Source of the DNA: Stenotrophomonas humi
Lineage (GTDB): Bacteria > Pseudomonadota > Gammaproteobacteria > Xanthomonadales > Xanthomonadaceae
Assembly: GCF_001431415.1 (NCBI RefSeq)
Contig: NZ_LDJI01000027.1
Coordinates: 107,494 to 171,493, forward strand
Length of the DNA stretch: 64,000 nt
Direction: 5' to 3'
Shown: in pieces, positions 18,965 through 28,633 of the stretch
Numbering within the stretch: position 1 is the first letter of the stretch
Layout: each line of letters begins with the position of its first letter
The notes under the pieces: generated by a model
The model's database searches: none
What the model was told of the DNA's origin: nothing
Seen by the model: the letters and a program-made list of their open reading frames with translations, nothing else
Position numbers and translations under genes: made by a program

Positions 18965-18980
18965 TGCAAGAACTGTTCCG
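18965..18980 (-). promoter_or_regulatory. putative sigma-54 promoter of flhB
   Basis: Minus strand CGGAACAGTTCTTGCA against the sigma-54 consensus TGGCACG-N4-TTGCW. The GG (-24) and GC (-12) have correct 10-nt spacing and the whole -12 block TTGCA matches; -24 has three mismatches. It lies 34 bp before the flhB ATG, a natural distance. Confidence 0.45.
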
Positions 18981-19181
18981 GAATCGGGTGCAGGGGCTGC
19001 AAGCGTGCGGCGATGGGGTGGCTTCGAAGTGCCAACCCTTCTCCCGCCAGGGGTGAGGGGCTTCAGGGGCTGCGGTTGCGCGTACCGCTCCAACTCGCCG
19101 CCCACCAGGACCCGTCTTACCAGGCATGAGGAGGGTTGGGGGGCGAGGGGGTTCACTCCCATCACTCGCCCCATGAAAACG

Positions 19182-19212
19182 CCAACGGGCAGGTCAAAGA
19201 CCTGCCCGTTGG
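19182..19212 (-). terminator. intrinsic terminator after the DUF5694-like gene
   Basis: Perfect 14-bp stem (CCAACGGGCAGGTC / GACCTGCCCGTTGG) with a 3-nt AAA loop; on the minus strand it is followed by CGTTTTC. It lies 66 bp beyond the stop at 19278. A near-identical stem with related flanking bases follows hutU at 20519-20549. Confidence 0.75.
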
Positions 19213-19277
19213 GTGTCATGTACTGCAATTGGATCAGCCGTCAACAACGGGCGAATCCAACACCTGTGCTGGCGGAG

Positions 19278-20360
19278 CTACTTCAGCAACGCCTGGGAAT
19301 CGACGATCCGCACGTCGTGCATCTGGTCGAGATATGCATCCAGATACGCTTTGTGCGATGCGCCGACGAGTACCAGCGTGCGCATCCCCGGGGTTGGGCC
19401 CATCAGGTCGCGGATGTTGGCTGCCATGCGCAGGTTGCGCGTTTCCCAGGAGGTGACATACATACGCCCGTAGCCTTGTGAAGACGGCTCTTCCAACGCG
19501 GCGCCGTAATCACTTTGGAAGGCGATGGGAGCCACGTCCGCGGCGTTGTTGCGGCGGTACATCGCCAGCACTTTCTCCGCTGTGTCCAGCTGTGCTTCCA
19601 GGCCGCTGGACATCTCCCGCCGCTGTTTGGATGCAGGGTTGTCCCATGCCTTCCTGATGGCGGCTACGTAGGCTTTTGGGTCAGGACCGTAGCGATCAGC
19701 GCTGTGGTCGTCCGTCGGCCAGAGCCGTTCATGGCCCAGGCGTGCTGCAAGGGGGGCAGCGACAAGCGTCGTTTCATTGCGGCTGACGCGCAGCGCTTCC
19801 AGAGCGTCAACCAGCGCCGGATCCAGGCGCTCATCTGCATGTCGCTCCGCTACCGGAAGGCGCAGCCATTGGACCAGCGCCGAATCGGGTTCACCGGCTG
19901 CCAGGAATGTGGCTGCCAGCTCTCGGCGCTGTGCCGCCGTCGGCTGTGCGGGCCACGTCGCCAGCATGGCCTCTGCCGCAGCATTGGCCGCCGGCACATC
20001 AAGCCCGGTCGCCTTTGCCGCCACTGACAGGTCGGGGCAGTAATCGTTCACCGTCAGTGCGTAGCGAGAGGGGTAGCGGCGCAGCGTGTCGCACTGCTGG
20101 CCGGACACCGCCTCGATGGAGATTGCCTGCGGCCGCCACGTCGCCAGCCGGTCGATCAGGGCATCGAGTGTTGAAGGGTCGAAGGTTTTGGGCATTCCCG
20201 ACAAATGCGGGGTGCCGAGCACCATGACCTCGTTCTGCACGCCGTGCTGCGGCCCCTTGTGCGCACCCGGATCAAAGGCCTGCGCCTGCACTGTTCCCGC
20301 CAGCATTCCTCCCGCCAGCAACGTGCCGATCACTACGTTTCGTCCCCTCATTCCCTGCAT
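19278..20360 (-). CDS. exported DUF5694-like (TraB/ChaN-type) protein
   Basis: About 360 residues. It has an N-terminal signal peptide (GTLLAGGMLAGTVQAQA, cleavage likely after AQA), so it is probably periplasmic. The mature part shows VMVLGTPHLSG near the N-terminus, ISIEAVSGQQC, and a C-terminal LVLVGASHKAYLDAYL. This G-x-x-H ... E ... G-x-x-H layout resembles the DUF5694 and TraB/TIKI/ChaN superfamily of possible metal-dependent hydrolases. The function is unknown. The start is uncertain (ATG at 20360 or 20351; a GGGAG lies at 20363-20367). It forms its own transcription unit between flhB and hutU. Confidence 0.7.
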   Translation of the reverse strand: MQGMRGRNVVIGTLLAGGMLAGTVQAQAFDPGAHKGPQHGVQNEVMVLGTPHLSGMPKTFDPSTLDALIDRLATWRPQAISIEAVSGQQCDTLRRYPSRYALTVNDYCPDLSVAAKATGLDVPAANAAAEAMLATWPAQPTAAQRRELAATFLAAGEPDSALVQWLRLPVAERHADERLDPALVDALEALRVSRNETTLVAAPLAARLGHERLWPTDDHSADRYGPDPKAYVAAIRKAWDNPASKQRREMSSGLEAQLDTAEKVLAMYRRNNAADVAPIAFQSDYGAALEEPSSQGYGRMYVTSWETRNLRMAANIRDLMGPTPGMRTLVLVGASHKAYLDAYLDQMHDVRIVDSQALLK

Positions 20361-20518
20361 CACTCCCTGTTGTATACAGCGCGTTGAACACGTGCTTGGT
20401 TGGCGGAAAGTGGCGCAGCGTCCATCGCCGCCGAGGCTTTGTCAACGGCGCCCGTTCTCGAGTCTACGGGCAGGTGGCTCCAGCGTTTTCGCGGCGCAGT
20501 TCCAGGCCAGCAGAAACA

Positions 20519-20549
20519 CCAACGGGCAGGTCATGGGCCTGCCCGTTGG
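20519..20549 (-). terminator. terminator of the hutIHGU operon
   Basis: 12-bp perfect stem (CCAACGGGCAGG / CCTGCCCGTTGG) with a 7-nt loop, 22 bp after the hutU stop, followed on the minus strand by GTGTTTC. The stem sequence is the same as the terminator at 19182-19212. Confidence 0.7.
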
Positions 20550-20570
20550 GTGCAACGCACGGCGCTTGGA

Positions 20571-22238
20571 TCAGCCGAGAATGCCCGGCAGATCCAATCC
20601 CTTTTCCTCCGCGCAATCGATGGCGATGTCGTAGCCAGCGTCGGCATGGCGCATGACGCCGGTGCCGGGGTCGTTCCACAGCACGCGGGCGATGCGCTGG
20701 TCAGCTGCCTCGCTGCCGTCGCAGACGATCACCACGCCGGAGTGCTGCGAGTAACCCATGCCGACACCGCCGCCATGGTGCAGGCTCACCCAGGTGGCGC
20801 CGCCGGCGACGTTGAGCATGGCGTTGAGCAGCGGCCAATCGGAGACCGCATCCGAGCCGTCCTTCATCGATTCGGTTTCGCGGTTGGGCGAGGCGACGCT
20901 GCCGCTGTCGAGGTGATCACGACCGATCACCACCGGTGCACTCAACTCGCCGTTGCGGACCATTTCGTTGAAGGCCAGGCCCAGCTTGTGGCGCAGGCCC
21001 AGGCCGACCCAGCAGATGCGCGCCGGCAGGCCCTGGAAGGCGATGCGCTCACGCGCCATGTCCAGCCAGCGATGCAGGTTCGGATCATCGGCGATGATTT
21101 CCTTCACCTTGGCATCGGTCTTGTAGATGTCTTCCGGGTCGCCGCTCAGCGCCACCCAACGGAACGGGCCGATGCCACGGCAGAACAGCGGACGCACGTA
21201 GGCGGGCACGAAGCCGGGGAAGTCGAACGCGTTCTTCAGGCCTTCATCGAAGGCCATCTGGCGGATGTTGTTGCCGTAGTCCACGGTCGGGATGCCGGCC
21301 GCGTGGAAGGCCAGCATCGCCTCCACGTGCACGCGCATGGCGGCCTTGGCGGCGTCGCGCACTTTTTCCGGATTGGCCTGCTGTTCGGCCAGCCATTGCT
21401 CCACGCTCCAGCCGATCGGCAGGTAACCGTGCACCGGGTCATGGGCGCTTGTCTGGTCGGTGACGCAGTCCGGGCGCACGCCACGGCGCACCAGTTCCGG
21501 CAGGATTTCAGCGGCATTGCCAAGCAGGGCGATCGACTTGGCTTCACCGCTGGCGGTGTACTTGGCGATGCGCGCCAGTGCGTCGTCGATGTCGTTGGCC
21601 TGTTCGTCCACGTAGCGGGTGCGCAGGCGGAAATCGATGCTGCTCTGGCGGCATTCGATGGTCAGGCTGCTGGCGCCGGCCAGCGAGGCGGCCAGCGGCT
21701 GCGCGCCACCCATGCCGCCGAGGCCGGCGGTGAGGATCCATTTGCCGGTGAGGCTGCCGCCGTAATGCTGGCGGCCCATCTCGACGAAGGTTTCGTAGGT
21801 GCCCTGCACGATGCCCTGGCTGCCGATGTAGATCCAGCTGCCGGCGGTCATCTGCCCGTACATCATCAAGCCCTTCTTATCGAGCTCGTTGAAGTGCTCC
21901 CAGTTGGCCCAGTGCGGCACCAGGTTGGAGTTGGCGATCAGCACGCGCGGCGCATCGGGATGGGTGGGGAACACGCCGACCGGCTTGCCCGACTGCACCA
22001 GCAGGGTCTGGTTGTCGTCCAGGCGCTTGAGCGTTTCCAGGATCTTGTCATAGCTCTCCCAGTCACGCGCGGCGCGGCCGATGCCGCCGTAAACCACCAG
22101 CGAGGTCGGGTCTTCGGCCACTTCGGCGTCGAGGTTGTTCTGCAGCATGCGGAACGGCGCCTCGGTCTGCCAGGACTTGCAGTTGAGCGTGTTGCCGCGC
22201 GGTGCGCGCGGGCTGCGGGTGGGATCGTGACGGGTCAT
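20571..22238 (-). CDS. hutU: urocanate hydratase
   Basis: 555 residues, the usual urocanase length. Cytoplasmic enzyme with tightly bound NAD+ that converts urocanate to imidazolone propionate, the second step of histidine degradation. Seen: N-terminal [20 protein letters not shown], the glycine-rich [16 protein letters not shown], and the catalytic-cysteine region [23 protein letters not shown] lies 6 nt before the ATG. The start overlaps the hutG stop (ATGA). It is the last gene of the minus-strand hut operon. Confidence 0.97.
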   Translation of the reverse strand: MTRHDPTRSPRAPRGNTLNCKSWQTEAPFRMLQNNLDAEVAEDPTSLVVYGGIGRAARDWESYDKILETLKRLDDNQTLLVQSGKPVGVFPTHPDAPRVLIANSNLVPHWANWEHFNELDKKGLMMYGQMTAGSWIYIGSQGIVQGTYETFVEMGRQHYGGSLTGKWILTAGLGGMGGAQPLAASLAGASSLTIECRQSSIDFRLRTRYVDEQANDIDDALARIAKYTASGEAKSIALLGNAAEILPELVRRGVRPDCVTDQTSAHDPVHGYLPIGWSVEQWLAEQQANPEKVRDAAKAAMRVHVEAMLAFHAAGIPTVDYGNNIRQMAFDEGLKNAFDFPGFVPAYVRPLFCRGIGPFRWVALSGDPEDIYKTDAKVKEIIADDPNLHRWLDMARERIAFQGLPARICWVGLGLRHKLGLAFNEMVRNGELSAPVVIGRDHLDSGSVASPNRETESMKDGSDAVSDWPLLNAMLNVAGGATWVSLHHGGGVGMGYSQHSGVVIVCDGSEAADQRIARVLWNDPGTGVMRHADAGYDIAIDCAEEKGLDLPGILG

Positions 22239-23089
22239 GCATTTCTCCGGGAAGCGAAATCGAGGCAGGCGCGAAGTACCTGTTGCAAGGTGTTGCGCAC
22301 CGGTTCGGCGTGATCGGGGTCGTAAGGGGTGGGCCAGCTGTGCTCATTCACGTCGGCGGGCGCTGGTTCGTGCATGTAGCCACGGCAGCCAAGCTCCATC
22401 TGCAGGGTGTGCACGCCACCAGCGGTGTCGCTGTAGTGACGGGTGATCCAGCCACCCTTGAAGCGGCCGTTGCGGACGTGGCCCAGACCGCTCATCGCAC
22501 AGAGGTTTTCCACCACGTCGGTGAGCGCGTTGTCGCAGGAGGTATCCGGCGCGCCGCTGGGGCCGGCACTGCCGATATTGAACTGCGGCAATTGGCCATC
22601 GAACAGGTGCGGGATCAGCGAGCGGATCGAGTGCGCGTCGTAGACGACGACCGTGTCGTGCTGTTCGCGCAACCGGGCGATTTCCTCACTCAACGCGGCG
22701 TGGTACGGATCGAACCAGGTCTGCCGACGGCGTTGGATTTCCGCATCGTCCGGGGCATGGCCGTCGCGGTACAGCGGCTGGTTGTCGAAGGTGGTGGTCG
22801 GGCACAGGCCGGTGGTGTTCTGGCCCGGATACAACGACACACCGGACGGGTCACGGTTGACGTCGATCACCGAGCGCGAGACGGCGGTGCGCACGGTGGT
22901 CGCGCCGAGCTCCCTGGCCGCAAATGCGTACAGCTCATGCACCCACCAGTCGGCATCGCGACGGGCCAGCCATGGCGACACGAAGTGACCGACGAGTTCA
23001 TCGGGCAACTCGGTGCCGGTGTGCGGGAAGCTGATGATCAACGGGGCATCGCCGCGGTGAATCTGCAGCCAGTCAGGCGAGTGGGTCAT
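22235..23089 (-). CDS. hutG: N-formylglutamate deformylase
   Basis: 284 residues. Hydrolyses N-formylglutamate to glutamate and formate, the last step of the HutF-type pathway. Family motifs: [13 protein letters not shown] near the N-terminus, [26 protein letters not shown] and a late ITRHYSD. The start at 23089 is preceded by GGAG with 6-nt spacing; the frame extends eight codons further but without a ribosome site. Its presence with hutF shows that formimidoylglutamate is split in two steps with release of ammonia and formate. Confidence 0.95.
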   Translation of the reverse strand: MTHSPDWLQIHRGDAPLIISFPHTGTELPDELVGHFVSPWLARRDADWWVHELYAFAARELGATTVRTAVSRSVIDVNRDPSGVSLYPGQNTTGLCPTTTFDNQPLYRDGHAPDDAEIQRRRQTWFDPYHAALSEEIARLREQHDTVVVYDAHSIRSLIPHLFDGQLPQFNIGSAGPSGAPDTSCDNALTDVVENLCAMSGLGHVRNGRFKGGWITRHYSDTAGGVHTLQMELGCRGYMHEPAPADVNEHSWPTPYDPDHAEPVRNTLQQVLRACLDFASRRNA

Positions 23090-23140
23090 GGTGGACTCCG
23101 GAAGGCAGGGCATAACGCTGAGGCGTGTGGGAGTGCGTTA

Positions 23141-23168
23141 TCTCTTCTCCCGCTTGCGGGAGAAGAGA
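23141..23168. repeat. perfect intergenic hairpin (TCTCTTCTCCCGC type)
   Basis: 13-bp inverted repeat TCTCTTCTCCCGC / GCGGGAGAAGAGA separated by TT. Related stems occur at 9309-9333, 34936-34960, 62815-62840 and 62858-62883, always between genes, which marks a dispersed repeat family. Confidence 0.8.
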
Positions 23169-23233
23169 AGGGTTTGCGGCGAACGTTGGGTGTGTGGCAA
23201 TACCCGGTAGCGTCGGAGATTCCGGCGCCGTTT

Positions 23234-23293
23234 CTTCTCCCGCAGGCGGGGTGAAGACATGCGGTCTACGAGCCATTGGCTCGTGCATGGCTG
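23234..23293. repeat. dispersed intergenic repeat, copy 1
   Basis: 60-bp element starting CTTCTCCCGCAGGCGGGGTG and containing the palindrome CGAGCCATTGGCTCG. The second copy at 28466-28525 matches at about 50 of 60 positions by eye. Confidence 0.75.
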
Positions 23294-23423
23294 AACGCCC
23301 AGCGCGTTGCGCTGGGCCGGGGCGCGAAGCGAGATGCCCGGAGGGCAGATGAGGGAGATTCTTCGCGGTAAAGCGAAAGTGCAAAGAACCGCCCATGTGC
23401 ACCCAATGCAGCATGTCGTCAGG

Positions 23424-24968
23424 TCAGTTGCCAGCCTCGTCCACGCCCGGCAACTGCACGCCAAGGTTCTTCACCAGTGCGCCACTGCGCACCAGTTCGG
23501 TGGCCAGGACCATGTCCGGGTGGAAATAGCGGTCGTCCTCCAGCGTCGGTACATGCGCGCGCAACGTGGTGCGGATGCTTTCCAGTGCAGCGCTCGAACG
23601 CAGCGGTGCATGGAAGTCGCAGCCCTGGCCGGCGGCGAGCAGTTCGATGCCGATCACGTTGGCGGCGTTCTCGGCCATCGCGAGCAGGCGACGCGCACCA
23701 TGCGCGGCCATCGATACATGGTCTTCCTGGTTGGCCGAGGTCGGAATCGAATCCACGCTTGCCGGATAGGCACGCTGCTTGTTCTCCGACACCAGCGCCG
23801 CAGCGGTGACCTGCGGAATCATGAAGCCTGAGTTCAGGCCCGGCTTTGGCGTCAGGAACGCCGGCAGGCCGGACAGCGCCGGGTCGACCAGCATCGCGGT
23901 ACGGCGCTCGCTGATCGAACCGATCTCGCAGATCGCCATCGCCAGCATGTCGGCGGCAAACGCCACCGGCTCGGCGTGGAAGTTGCCGCCGCTGAGCGCT
24001 TCGCCGGTATCGGTGAACACCAGCGGGTTGTCGGAGACGCCGTTGGCTTCGATCTCCAGCGTGGTCGCCGCCTGGCGCATGATGTCCAGCGCCGCGCCCA
24101 TCACCTGCGGTTGGCAGCGCAGGCAGTACGGGTCCTGCACGCGCACGTCGTTGTCGCGATGTGATTCGCGGATGGCCGAGCCCTTCATCAGTTCGCCCAG
24201 CACTGCGGCGGTGGCGATCTGCCCGCGCTGGCCGCGGATGCTGTGGATGCGGGGATCGAACGGCGTATCCGAACCTTTGGCCGCTTCCACCGACAGCGCA
24301 CCGGTAACCAGTGCTGACTGGAACACGGTTTCGATCTCAAACAGGCCGGCCAGAGCATAGGCGGTGGAGTACTGGGTGCCGTTGAGCAGGGCCAGGCCTT
24401 CCTTCGCACCGAGCACCAGTGGCTCCAGCCCGGTCTGCTTCAATGCCTGTTCGGCTGGCATGCGCACGCCAGCGACGAAGGCTTCGCCGACGCCGATCAT
24501 CACGCTGGCCAGATGCGACAGCGGGGCCAGGTCGCCAGATGCGCCGACCGAGCCCTGGCACGGCACCACCGGCACCACGTCCTTCTGCAGCATGGCCTCC
24601 AGCAATGCCAGCGTCTGTGGACGGATGCCCGAGGCGCCCTGTGCCAGGCTGGTGAGCTTGAGCGCCATCATCAGCCGCACCACATTGGCCGGCATCGGCT
24701 CGCCCACGCCAGCGGCATGCGACAGCACGATATTGCGTTGCAGGGTTTCCAGGTCCTCACGCTCGATGCGCACGCTGGCCAGCTTGCCGAAGCCGGTGTT
24801 GATGCCGTAGACCGGCTCGCCCTTGGCGACGATGTCGGCAACGACCTGTGCGCTGCGCTGCACGGCCGCCTGTGCCGAAGCGTCCAGGCGGACATCGGCG
24901 CCACGATAGATCTGCCGCCATTGCGCCAGCGGAACGTGACCGGGAAGAAGCGTAAGGGTGGTGCTCAT
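23424..24968 (-). CDS. hutH: histidine ammonia-lyase
   Basis: 514 residues. Deaminates histidine to urocanate, the first step of the pathway. The Ala-Ser-Gly triad that forms the MIO cofactor is in [14 protein letters not shown] (near 140-150). Other family signatures: [11 protein letters not shown] near the N-terminus and [15 protein letters not shown] near 415. The start at 24968 is preceded by GGAG with 6-nt spacing. The frame is open well upstream, but only by running into the hutI-hutH gap and hutI. It lies 32 bp downstream of hutI. Confidence 0.97.
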   Translation of the reverse strand: MSTTLTLLPGHVPLAQWRQIYRGADVRLDASAQAAVQRSAQVVADIVAKGEPVYGINTGFGKLASVRIEREDLETLQRNIVLSHAAGVGEPMPANVVRLMMALKLTSLAQGASGIRPQTLALLEAMLQKDVVPVVPCQGSVGASGDLAPLSHLASVMIGVGEAFVAGVRMPAEQALKQTGLEPLVLGAKEGLALLNGTQYSTAYALAGLFEIETVFQSALVTGALSVEAAKGSDTPFDPRIHSIRGQRGQIATAAVLGELMKGSAIRESHRDNDVRVQDPYCLRCQPQVMGAALDIMRQAATTLEIEANGVSDNPLVFTDTGEALSGGNFHAEPVAFAADMLAMAICEIGSISERRTAMLVDPALSGLPAFLTPKPGLNSGFMIPQVTAAALVSENKQRAYPASVDSIPTSANQEDHVSMAAHGARRLLAMAENAANVIGIELLAAGQGCDFHAPLRSSAALESIRTTLRAHVPTLEDDRYFHPDMVLATELVRSGALVKNLGVQLPGVDEAGN

Positions 24969-25000
24969 GTGTTCTCCAGCTGTGCGTGTGATGCGGTGTT

Positions 25001-26206
25001 TCAGGCGGGCTGCCCGCGCCAGATGCGGGCATGCAGGGGGTTGAAGCCGATGCGGTAGACCAGATCGGCAGGTGCTTCGATGTCCCAGATGGCGAGGTCG
25101 CATTCCATGCCGGCTGCGAGCTGGCCGATGCGGTCGCCGCGGCCCAGCGCGCGCGCCGCTTCGCGGGTGAAGCCGGCGATGCATTCGTCCACGGTCAGGC
25201 GGAACAGCGTGGCGCCCATGTTCATGGTCAGCAGCGGGCTGGTCAGCGGCGAGGTGCCGGGGTTGCTGTCGGTGGCCAGCGCGATCGGCACGCCGGCATC
25301 GCGCAGCTGCTGGATCGGCGGCAGCACCGTTTCGCGGGTGAAGTAGTAGGCACCCGGCAGGAGTACGGCGACGGTGCCGGCAGCGCGCATCGCGGCAATA
25401 CCGGCATCATCGAGGTGTTCGATATGGTCAGCCGAGAGCGCGCCGTGGCGGGCGGCCAGTTCAGCGCCGTGCTGGTTGGACAACTGCTCGGCATGGATCT
25501 TGATCGCCAGCCCATGCTTCCGGGCGGCTTCGAAGACCTGCTGCGCCTGTGCCGGGGAGAAGGCGATGTTCTCGCAGAAGATATCCACGGCTTCAGCCAG
25601 CCCTTCGGCGGCGATGGCGGGGATCATCACCGCGGACACTTCGTTGATGTAGGCCTGCGCTTCGTGGCCCGGCGGCACTGCATGTGCGCCGAGGAACGTC
25701 GGCACCACTTCCACCTTGCGCAACGTCGCCAGTTCGCGCGCCACGCGCAGTTGCTTGCGCTCGTCGGGCAGGCTCAGGCCATAGCCGGATTTGATCTCGA
25801 TGGTGGTGACGCCTTCGGCCAACATCGCATCGAGCCTGGGCAGGGTGGCTTTCAGCAGCGCGGCATCGTCCGCGGCGCGGGTGGCGCGGACGGTGGAGAC
25901 GATGCCGCCACCGGCACGGGCGATATCGGCATAGCTCACGCCCTGCAGCCGCTGCTCGAACTCACCGGCACGGTTACCCGCGTAGACCAGGTGCGTGTGG
26001 CAGTCGATCAGGCCGGGGCTGATCCAGCGGCCTTCGCAGTCGATGCGCTGGTCGACCTCGAACACCGGAACGGCATGCGCGGGGCCGGCGTGGACGATGC
26101 GGCCGTCGCGCGCGGCGATCACGCCATCGCGGACCAGACCTAGGCCGCCGCTGGCGTCATCCAGTGTCATCAGGTTGGCGTTGTGCCAGAGTGTGTCGCA
26201 GCGCAT
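25001..26206 (-). CDS. hutI: imidazolonepropionase
   Basis: 401 residues, amidohydrolase fold. Opens the imidazolone ring to give N-formimidoyl-glutamate (third step). Metal and active-site motifs: [40 protein letters not shown] and [12 protein letters not shown]. It begins at an ATG at 26206 (a GTG two codons earlier is possible); there is no strong Shine-Dalgarno. It is the promoter-proximal gene of the minus-strand hut operon, and the HutC-type operator lies 20 bp upstream of its start. Confidence 0.96.
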   Translation of the reverse strand: MRCDTLWHNANLMTLDDASGGLGLVRDGVIAARDGRIVHAGPAHAVPVFEVDQRIDCEGRWISPGLIDCHTHLVYAGNRAGEFEQRLQGVSYADIARAGGGIVSTVRATRAADDAALLKATLPRLDAMLAEGVTTIEIKSGYGLSLPDERKQLRVARELATLRKVEVVPTFLGAHAVPPGHEAQAYINEVSAVMIPAIAAEGLAEAVDIFCENIAFSPAQAQQVFEAARKHGLAIKIHAEQLSNQHGAELAARHGALSADHIEHLDDAGIAAMRAAGTVAVLLPGAYYFTRETVLPPIQQLRDAGVPIALATDSNPGTSPLTSPLLTMNMGATLFRLTVDECIAGFTREAARALGRGDRIGQLAAGMECDLAIWDIEAPADLVYRIGFNPLHARIWRGQPA

Positions 26207-26225
26207 GTGCACTCATCCCGTCAAT

Positions 26226-26237
26226 TTGTATATACAA
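26226..26237. promoter_or_regulatory. HutC operator between hutI and hutF
   Basis: Perfect 12-bp palindrome TTGTATATACAA in the 60-bp region between the two divergent starts. HutC of other bacteria binds TGTA-N2-TACA, which this matches exactly. A single site could repress both hutIHGU and hutF-hutC, with urocanate as the likely inducer (known for HutC; inferred here). No second copy of this full palindrome was noticed in the window. Confidence 0.8.
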
Positions 26238-26266
26238 TAACGACGGAAAACGGAGAGTGTCCAGTG

Positions 26267-27637
26267 ATGCCTGACAACGCCAGCAAATCAGTTCGTTTCC
26301 ACGCCGCCCAAGCGTTGCTGCCCGACGGCTGGGCGCAGGATGTGCGCATTGAAAGCGTGGGTGGGCGCATCACCGCGGTCACCGCCGGAAGCGCCCGGGA
26401 AACGGGCGACCAGTCACTGGGTACCGTTGTGGCCGGGTTGGGCAATCTGCACAGTCACGCCTTCCAGCGCGCCATGGCCGGCCTGACCGAAGTGGGGGGG
26501 CGCTCGGGTGACAGCTTCTGGAGCTGGCGTGAGCTGATGTACCGCTTCCTCGACCGGATCGATCCGGACGACTTCCAGGCCATCGCCGGGCAGGCCTACA
26601 TGGAAATGCTGGAAAGCGGGTTCACCCGCGTCGGCGAGTTCCATTATCTGCACCACGCTGCCGATGGCAGTCGCTATGCCGATCACGCCGAAATGGCCGG
26701 CCGCGTTGCCGCCGCCGCCAACGAGTCCGGCCTGGGCCTGACCTTGCTGCCGGTGTTCTACGCGCACTCGGATTTTGGTGGTGCCGCACCGATGCCGGCG
26801 CAGCGCCGTTTCCTGCACGATATCGACGGCTTCGCCAGGCTGCTGGAGGGTTGCCGCAGCGCCTTGTCGCGCACTCCCGACGCAGTGCTGGGGCTGGCAC
26901 CGCACAGCCTGCGCGCCTGCACGCCGCGGGAACTGCAGGCGCTGGCTGCGATGGCGCCAGGGCCGATCCACATCCACATCGCCGAACAGACACGCGAAGT
27001 CGAAGCCTGCCTGGCCTGGAGCGGCCAGCGCCCGGTGGAATGGCTGCATGCGAACATCGAGGTCGATGCGCGCTGGTGCCTGGTGCATGCCACCCACGTC
27101 ACCGCGCAGGAAGTGAAGTCGATGGCCGATAGCGGTGCGGTGGTCGGCCTGTGCCCGATCACCGAAGCCAATCTGGGCGATGGTGTATTTCCAATGCGCG
27201 AGTTCATCGCTGCCGGTGGACGATTCGGCGTCGGTTCCGACTCCAATGTGTTGATTGATGCAGCCGAAGAACTGCGGCTGCTCGAATACGGGCAACGCCT
27301 GACGCTGCAGGGCCGCAACGTGATCTCGCCGGGCAGTTTGTCCAGCGGTCGCTGGTTGTATCAGCAGGCAGGCGAGGGTGCGGCACAAGTGCTGGGAGTT
27401 GCCGCTGGATTGGCGGTGGGTGCACCTGCGGATCTGCTGGAACTGGACACCGAACATCCATCGCTGCATGGCCGTCAGGGCGATGCCTTGCTTGACAGTT
27501 GGCTGTTCGCCGCACGTAATGGCGCCCTCCGCAGCGTTTGGCGCAACGGCCGCGAATGGGTGCGTGCTGGTCGCCACGTGAATCGCGAAGCGATCACCAC
27601 GCGCTACCGCGCCGCGTTGAGCCGGATACTGGCCTGA
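26267..27637 (+). CDS. hutF: formimidoylglutamate deiminase
   Basis: 456 residues, amidohydrolase superfamily. Converts N-formimidoylglutamate to N-formylglutamate plus ammonia, feeding HutG. Metal motifs: LGNLHSHAFQRAMAGL, HIHIAEQTREVEACL, CLVHATHVT and RFGVGSDSNVLID. Start ATG at 26267; a GTG just before it (26264) has better spacing from GGAG, so one extra residue is possible. It diverges from hutI and is followed by hutC. Confidence 0.95.
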   Translation: MPDNASKSVRFHAAQALLPDGWAQDVRIESVGGRITAVTAGSARETGDQSLGTVVAGLGNLHSHAFQRAMAGLTEVGGRSGDSFWSWRELMYRFLDRIDPDDFQAIAGQAYMEMLESGFTRVGEFHYLHHAADGSRYADHAEMAGRVAAAANESGLGLTLLPVFYAHSDFGGAAPMPAQRRFLHDIDGFARLLEGCRSALSRTPDAVLGLAPHSLRACTPRELQALAAMAPGPIHIHIAEQTREVEACLAWSGQRPVEWLHANIEVDARWCLVHATHVTAQEVKSMADSGAVVGLCPITEANLGDGVFPMREFIAAGGRFGVGSDSNVLIDAAEELRLLEYGQRLTLQGRNVISPGSLSSGRWLYQQAGEGAAQVLGVAAGLAVGAPADLLELDTEHPSLHGRQGDALLDSWLFAARNGALRSVWRNGREWVRAGRHVNREAITTRYRAALSRILA

Positions 27638-27678
27638 CGCTCGCAACCGCCGGGCGCCATCCATTCCAGGAACTCCGA

Positions 27679-28407
27679 GTGAAGAGCAAGAAAGCTCCCA
27701 CCCTCAATCACCGCATCCGCAACGAGATCGAAAGCCGCATCCTCAGTGGCGAATGGGCACCGGGGTACCGGATTCCGTTCGAGCATGAACTGATGGCGCA
27801 GTACGACTGCTCGCGGATGACCGTGAACAAGGTGCTCACCGCACTTGCCGAGAGCGGCATGATCGAGCGCCGTCGTCGCGCAGGTTCATTCGTGGCGCGT
27901 CAGCCCCCGCACCTGGAGCAGGTGGCGCTGGAGATCCCGGATATCGAAGTCGCGGTCACCGAGCGTGGCCACGAATACGGCTACCAGCTGCTTGACCACT
28001 CTCACCGCAAGGCCAAGGCGGATGCACCCGAGGAGCTGTTGCTGGTGGGCGAAGGCAAGCTGCTGGCAATGCGCTGCCTGCATCTGGCCGATGGCAAGCC
28101 GCTGGCGCTGGAGCGGCGCTTCATCAATCCCGACGCTGTGCCGGAAACGCTGAAGGTGGATTTCTCCCGCCATGCTCCGGGTAGCTGGTTGCTGCAGAAC
28201 GTGTCGTGGACGCGTGGCGAGCATCGCATCAGCGCGGTCGCCGCCACCGCTGACGAAGCCGCAGTCCTGAAAGTGCCGACCGGTACCGCCTGCCTGGTGA
28301 TCGACCGCCAGACCTGGCGCGGCGACCAGCAGATCACCTGGGTACGCCAGAAATTTCTCGGCGACGCCTACGACCTCATCGCCCGCTTCGCCCCCGGCTC
28401 GCGCTGA
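27679..28407 (+). CDS. hutC: histidine utilisation repressor HutC (GntR family)
   Basis: 242 residues. N-terminal winged helix (CSRMTVNKVLTALAESGMI) and C-terminal UTRA effector domain typical of the HutC subfamily. The start is a GTG at 27679 with AGGA 7 nt upstream; the longer open frame overlaps hutF. It is expected to bind the palindrome at 26226-26237 and release it on urocanate. As the second gene after hutF it would be autoregulated. Confidence 0.93.
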   Translation: MKSKKAPTLNHRIRNEIESRILSGEWAPGYRIPFEHELMAQYDCSRMTVNKVLTALAESGMIERRRRAGSFVARQPPHLEQVALEIPDIEVAVTERGHEYGYQLLDHSHRKAKADAPEELLLVGEGKLLAMRCLHLADGKPLALERRFINPDAVPETLKVDFSRHAPGSWLLQNVSWTRGEHRISAVAATADEAAVLKVPTGTACLVIDRQTWRGDQQITWVRQKFLGDAYDLIARFAPGSR

Positions 28408-28465
28408 GGGGCGTGTGGTTTGCTGATGCGGTGTCAGTCGGGGTACCAAAGCGCCTGATTCATGC

Positions 28466-28525
28466 CTTCTCCCGCAAACGGGGTGAAGGCGTGCCGCTTA
28501 CGAGCCACTGGCTCCTGCGTGGCTG
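28466..28525. repeat. dispersed intergenic repeat, copy 2
   Basis: 60-bp element CTTCTCCCGCAAACGGGGTG ... TGGCTG; see the copy at 23234-23293. It lies in the 226-bp gap between the convergent hutC and Mrr-like gene ends, where no gene is seen. Confidence 0.75.
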
Positions 28526-28633
28526 GGGCACGGCGCCCCGCAGGGGCGGATAAGGCAGCTTCTCTTTTGATCTCGTTGCTTCCAGAAAAGAAGCTCAGCC
28601 GGGATCAGAGGTCAAGCAGCTGCGGAAACCCAC

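Larger units (their letters stand above)
18932..19277. other. 346-bp gap upstream of flhB
   Basis: No gene seen. It contains the sigma-54 type promoter of flhB near its left end, a GC-rich dispersed hairpin repeat around 19038-19075 (CCTTCTCCCGCCAGGGGTGAG type), and the terminator of the next gene at 19182-19212. Confidence 0.6.
23090..23423. other. 334-bp gap inside the hut operon, rich in repeats
   Basis: No gene seen between hutH and hutG. It holds a perfect 13-bp hairpin (23141-23168) and a second repeat (23234-23293), followed by GC-rich GATGCCCGGAGGGCAGATGAG, a motif seen in modified form at 34959-34979. Confidence 0.6.

Noticed and set aside
20371..20378. TGTATACA palindrome upstream of the DUF5694-like gene as a possible HutC site
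   Set aside because: HutC sites need two bases between TGTA and TACA; here there are none.
26414..27664. 416-codon minus-strand frame opposite hutF
   Set aside because: HutF motifs on the plus strand are unambiguous; this frame is its mirror.
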